DNA of 64,000 nt from Pelecanus crispus. Taxonomy: Eukaryota; Chordata; Aves; Pelecaniformes; Pelecanidae. The position numbers and the translations under genes are program-made. The stretch spans positions 31,645,044 through 31,709,043 of the forward strand of contig NC_134649.1 of assembly GCF_030463565.1 (NCBI RefSeq), given 5' to 3'. Below are positions 62,088 to 64,000 of this stretch, in pieces. The notes under the pieces were generated by a model. It worked only from the letters and a program-made list of their open reading frames with translations, had not been told where the DNA came from and did not search any database. Every line of letters begins with the position of its first letter. Within the stretch, counting starts at the first letter, position 1.

Positions 62088-64000
62088 CTGAAAAGGAAAG
62101 GAGGCAATGACATGAGAACAACTGTGCCAGGCTGGCAGCTGGCTTTTACACGAGTATTCATCAGGATTTGAGCTGAATGGGAACCAACAATCCCTATTCT
62201 CACTTGTTTGCAAGCATGTTTCTCTGAGGGTCAAAACTGGGGTACTTTCCGACAGTGCCACTCAGAGTGTTAAAAAGTTTTATGGTGAATGGTCTGTTCC
62301 CAGTGAAAGCCAAGACTAACACCACTCAACACAGCCCAAAAGTGTCCTGACAAGAAAACAAGACAAAATTATTTCAGTCCACACAGAGCACTTGCTGTCC
62401 CTAAGAGCCTGTTTTCCTACATGGGCTCAATGAGCTCCAACTGAAACAAGGAACTCAAATCTCTTTTTCTTTGTTTCACAACATTCAAGTGGGGCAGAAA
62501 TTTCCATTTATATGACACCTGTGTAACCATCTTCCAAGTTAACAGAACATACCATGCAAGAGGTTATCTGGTTCAAACACTGGGTCTTGGCTTAGCAGGC
62601 AGCTCAGTGGTTTTATCACCAGGCTCCACACTCATGATTTAAATGGTAACTTCTGGCAAGCTTTTTTAAAAACAAAAAGTAAGTGGCAATGCTCTTTCCA
62701 CATTATAAACCACATGCACTTCTTTTTCTCTACATTCTCCTATTTTCAGACTTGCATTAATGGCTGATTTCAGTCTTAAAGCACTATGTGAAATGACACC
62801 TTGTTCTATGTGACATTTTGCTCTTCAACAGGCTGCCAGTGACCAAGCTAATGCTTGCAGAGCACAGAAAGGAAATGTTTCTGTTCAAAAGCTTCCCCTG
62901 AAGTAAACTGTTTCTGACAAGCCTTGTAATAGCTTCTTTGAAGCATCTTGTCCCCTCGTGTCAGGCAAAGAGATACCCTGAACCTCATCTCATAATCAGC
63001 TTTCTTGCTTATACTATGTATCTGAGCTAATGACTGAACTGAAAGGACACTTAGACAGAACTTTGAAGGGAAGAAGGAAAGCAGACATCAGCGCAGAAGA
63101 ATGTGGCAGATGAAGTAATACAGAACCAACAAGCATCACATTGTGACTCCGTGGGATCTGGAGACAAAGAGCACCCCTTCTCAAAAAGCTGGGAGCTTAA
63201 ATGAAGGATGCTTCAGTACAGCATGTTGCATGTACAGGCACTTCTACAGCTGCCACGTTAATATGCTTATTAAATTAACCTTACCACCAATATCACCTCT
63301 TAAAATTGAGATGACAAGAACTAGATTCACACCTTGGTCAAAAGCACCAACTTTACAAGCTTCCTCTCCAAACATCCCACCAGACCTGCCCCAGCATTTG
63401 CTCGAAGCCTATGTCAGAATCCATTCAGGACTTCAGGGCTTGCCCCACCATGAGCCAATAACAGCAGAGCACCTCAAACATTTCTGTGAACATCAGTCTC
63501 AGCAAGTCTTACACATACTAGAAAAACAGGTGTCCACAACTTATGTGATTCAACAGAGCTCATGATGAATGTAGGGAAGAGTTATGTTGCACGTGAAGAT
63601 AAAGCCAAAGGAGTTTGCTGCTACAGTCACAGTAGTTCTCCTACCACAGCCAAGGTCTTGAAGCCCTGTCCTCCCACTATGCCTCCTTAAACTTACAAGC
63701 TCAGACATCACACATCACATTCACTTGCAGACAGAGAACTGTGCTGGGAATAAACCCAGTTTCCCAGGCTTCCCAGACAACAGCTCTGCTATTTGAGCTA
63801 CAGACATGTTTTGGTCACATTACCTGCAATTCTTCAGCAGTGTTTCCTTCCCCCTACCCCTCTTGACTCCTGGTTACATAACTAGATCAAAAGATTGGAT
63901 GAAATAGGGCAAAGGGAAGCAGGGAGGCTGCACACATGATCACATTCTCCGGGATGAGTCATTAAACCAGTGACTATCCCAGAGACAAACAGTGCCATGG
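62088..64000 (-). other. RAD54L2: RAD54L2 5' intron, continuing off the window
   Basis: No exon encoding the expected acidic N-terminus was recognised on the minus strand here, and there is no CpG-rich promoter. Open frames such as 63143-63565 (+) have no recognisable domain. I read the segment as intron, with the first exon(s) and promoter beyond 64000. Confidence 0.6.

Noticed and set aside
63143-63565. 140-codon + strand frame near the right edge
   Set aside because: No recognisable domain, no promoter or splice context, and it lies antisense in the RAD54L2 5' intron.

Overview
The window is vertebrate nuclear DNA, almost certainly from a bird. It has short GC-rich exons with GT-AG introns. 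The only interspersed repeats I can recognise are CR1 non-LTR retrotransposon fragments with the avian 3' end (repeated ATTCTATG). The three genes belong to the block homologous to human 3p21. I see no prokaryotic, viral or CRISPR content.

Layout. (1) 1-4,665, + strand: the 3' end of RBM6 (four last coding exons, stop at 4,492-4,494, AATAAA at 4,645). (2) 4,666-about 12,400: intergenic DNA without a recognisable gene, with an AT-rich block at 9,540-10,015 and one CR1 copy. (3) About 12,440-12,935: a CpG-rich island ending in a good splice-donor match, which I infer to be the distal promoter and non-coding first exon of the next gene. (4) 25,411-37,631, + strand: a complete secreted class 3 semaphorin. 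I joined 17 coding exons with consistent phases into 766 codons. Its sequence is closest to SEMA3D but it lies in the RBM6 neighbourhood, so it is best read as a SEMA3D-like paralogue (SEMA3H-type), not as SEMA3F or SEMA3B. (5) About 38,258-62,087, - strand: RAD54L2 (ARIP4), a SNF2-family chromatin ATPase. Twenty coding exons (about 1,424 codons including the stop) are readable, and only about the first 50 residues lie off the right edge. A long 3' UTR of about 5 kb is inferred at 38,258-43,195. (6) 62,088-64,000: RAD54L2 intron.

The semaphorin and RAD54L2 are convergent, and their inferred 3' ends meet or overlap near 38.3 kb. The three genes act in unrelated processes: nuclear RNA binding and splicing (RBM6), extracellular guidance signalling (semaphorin), and ATP-dependent chromatin and transcription control (RAD54L2). 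They are linked by ancestral synteny, not as a functional cluster.

I found no new multi-gene system. The most interesting points are the extra SEMA3D-like gene with an altered furin site, a CR1 copy sitting just behind one of its splice donors with an open frame, the absence of RBM5 next to RBM6, and small structural features in RAD54L2 introns.
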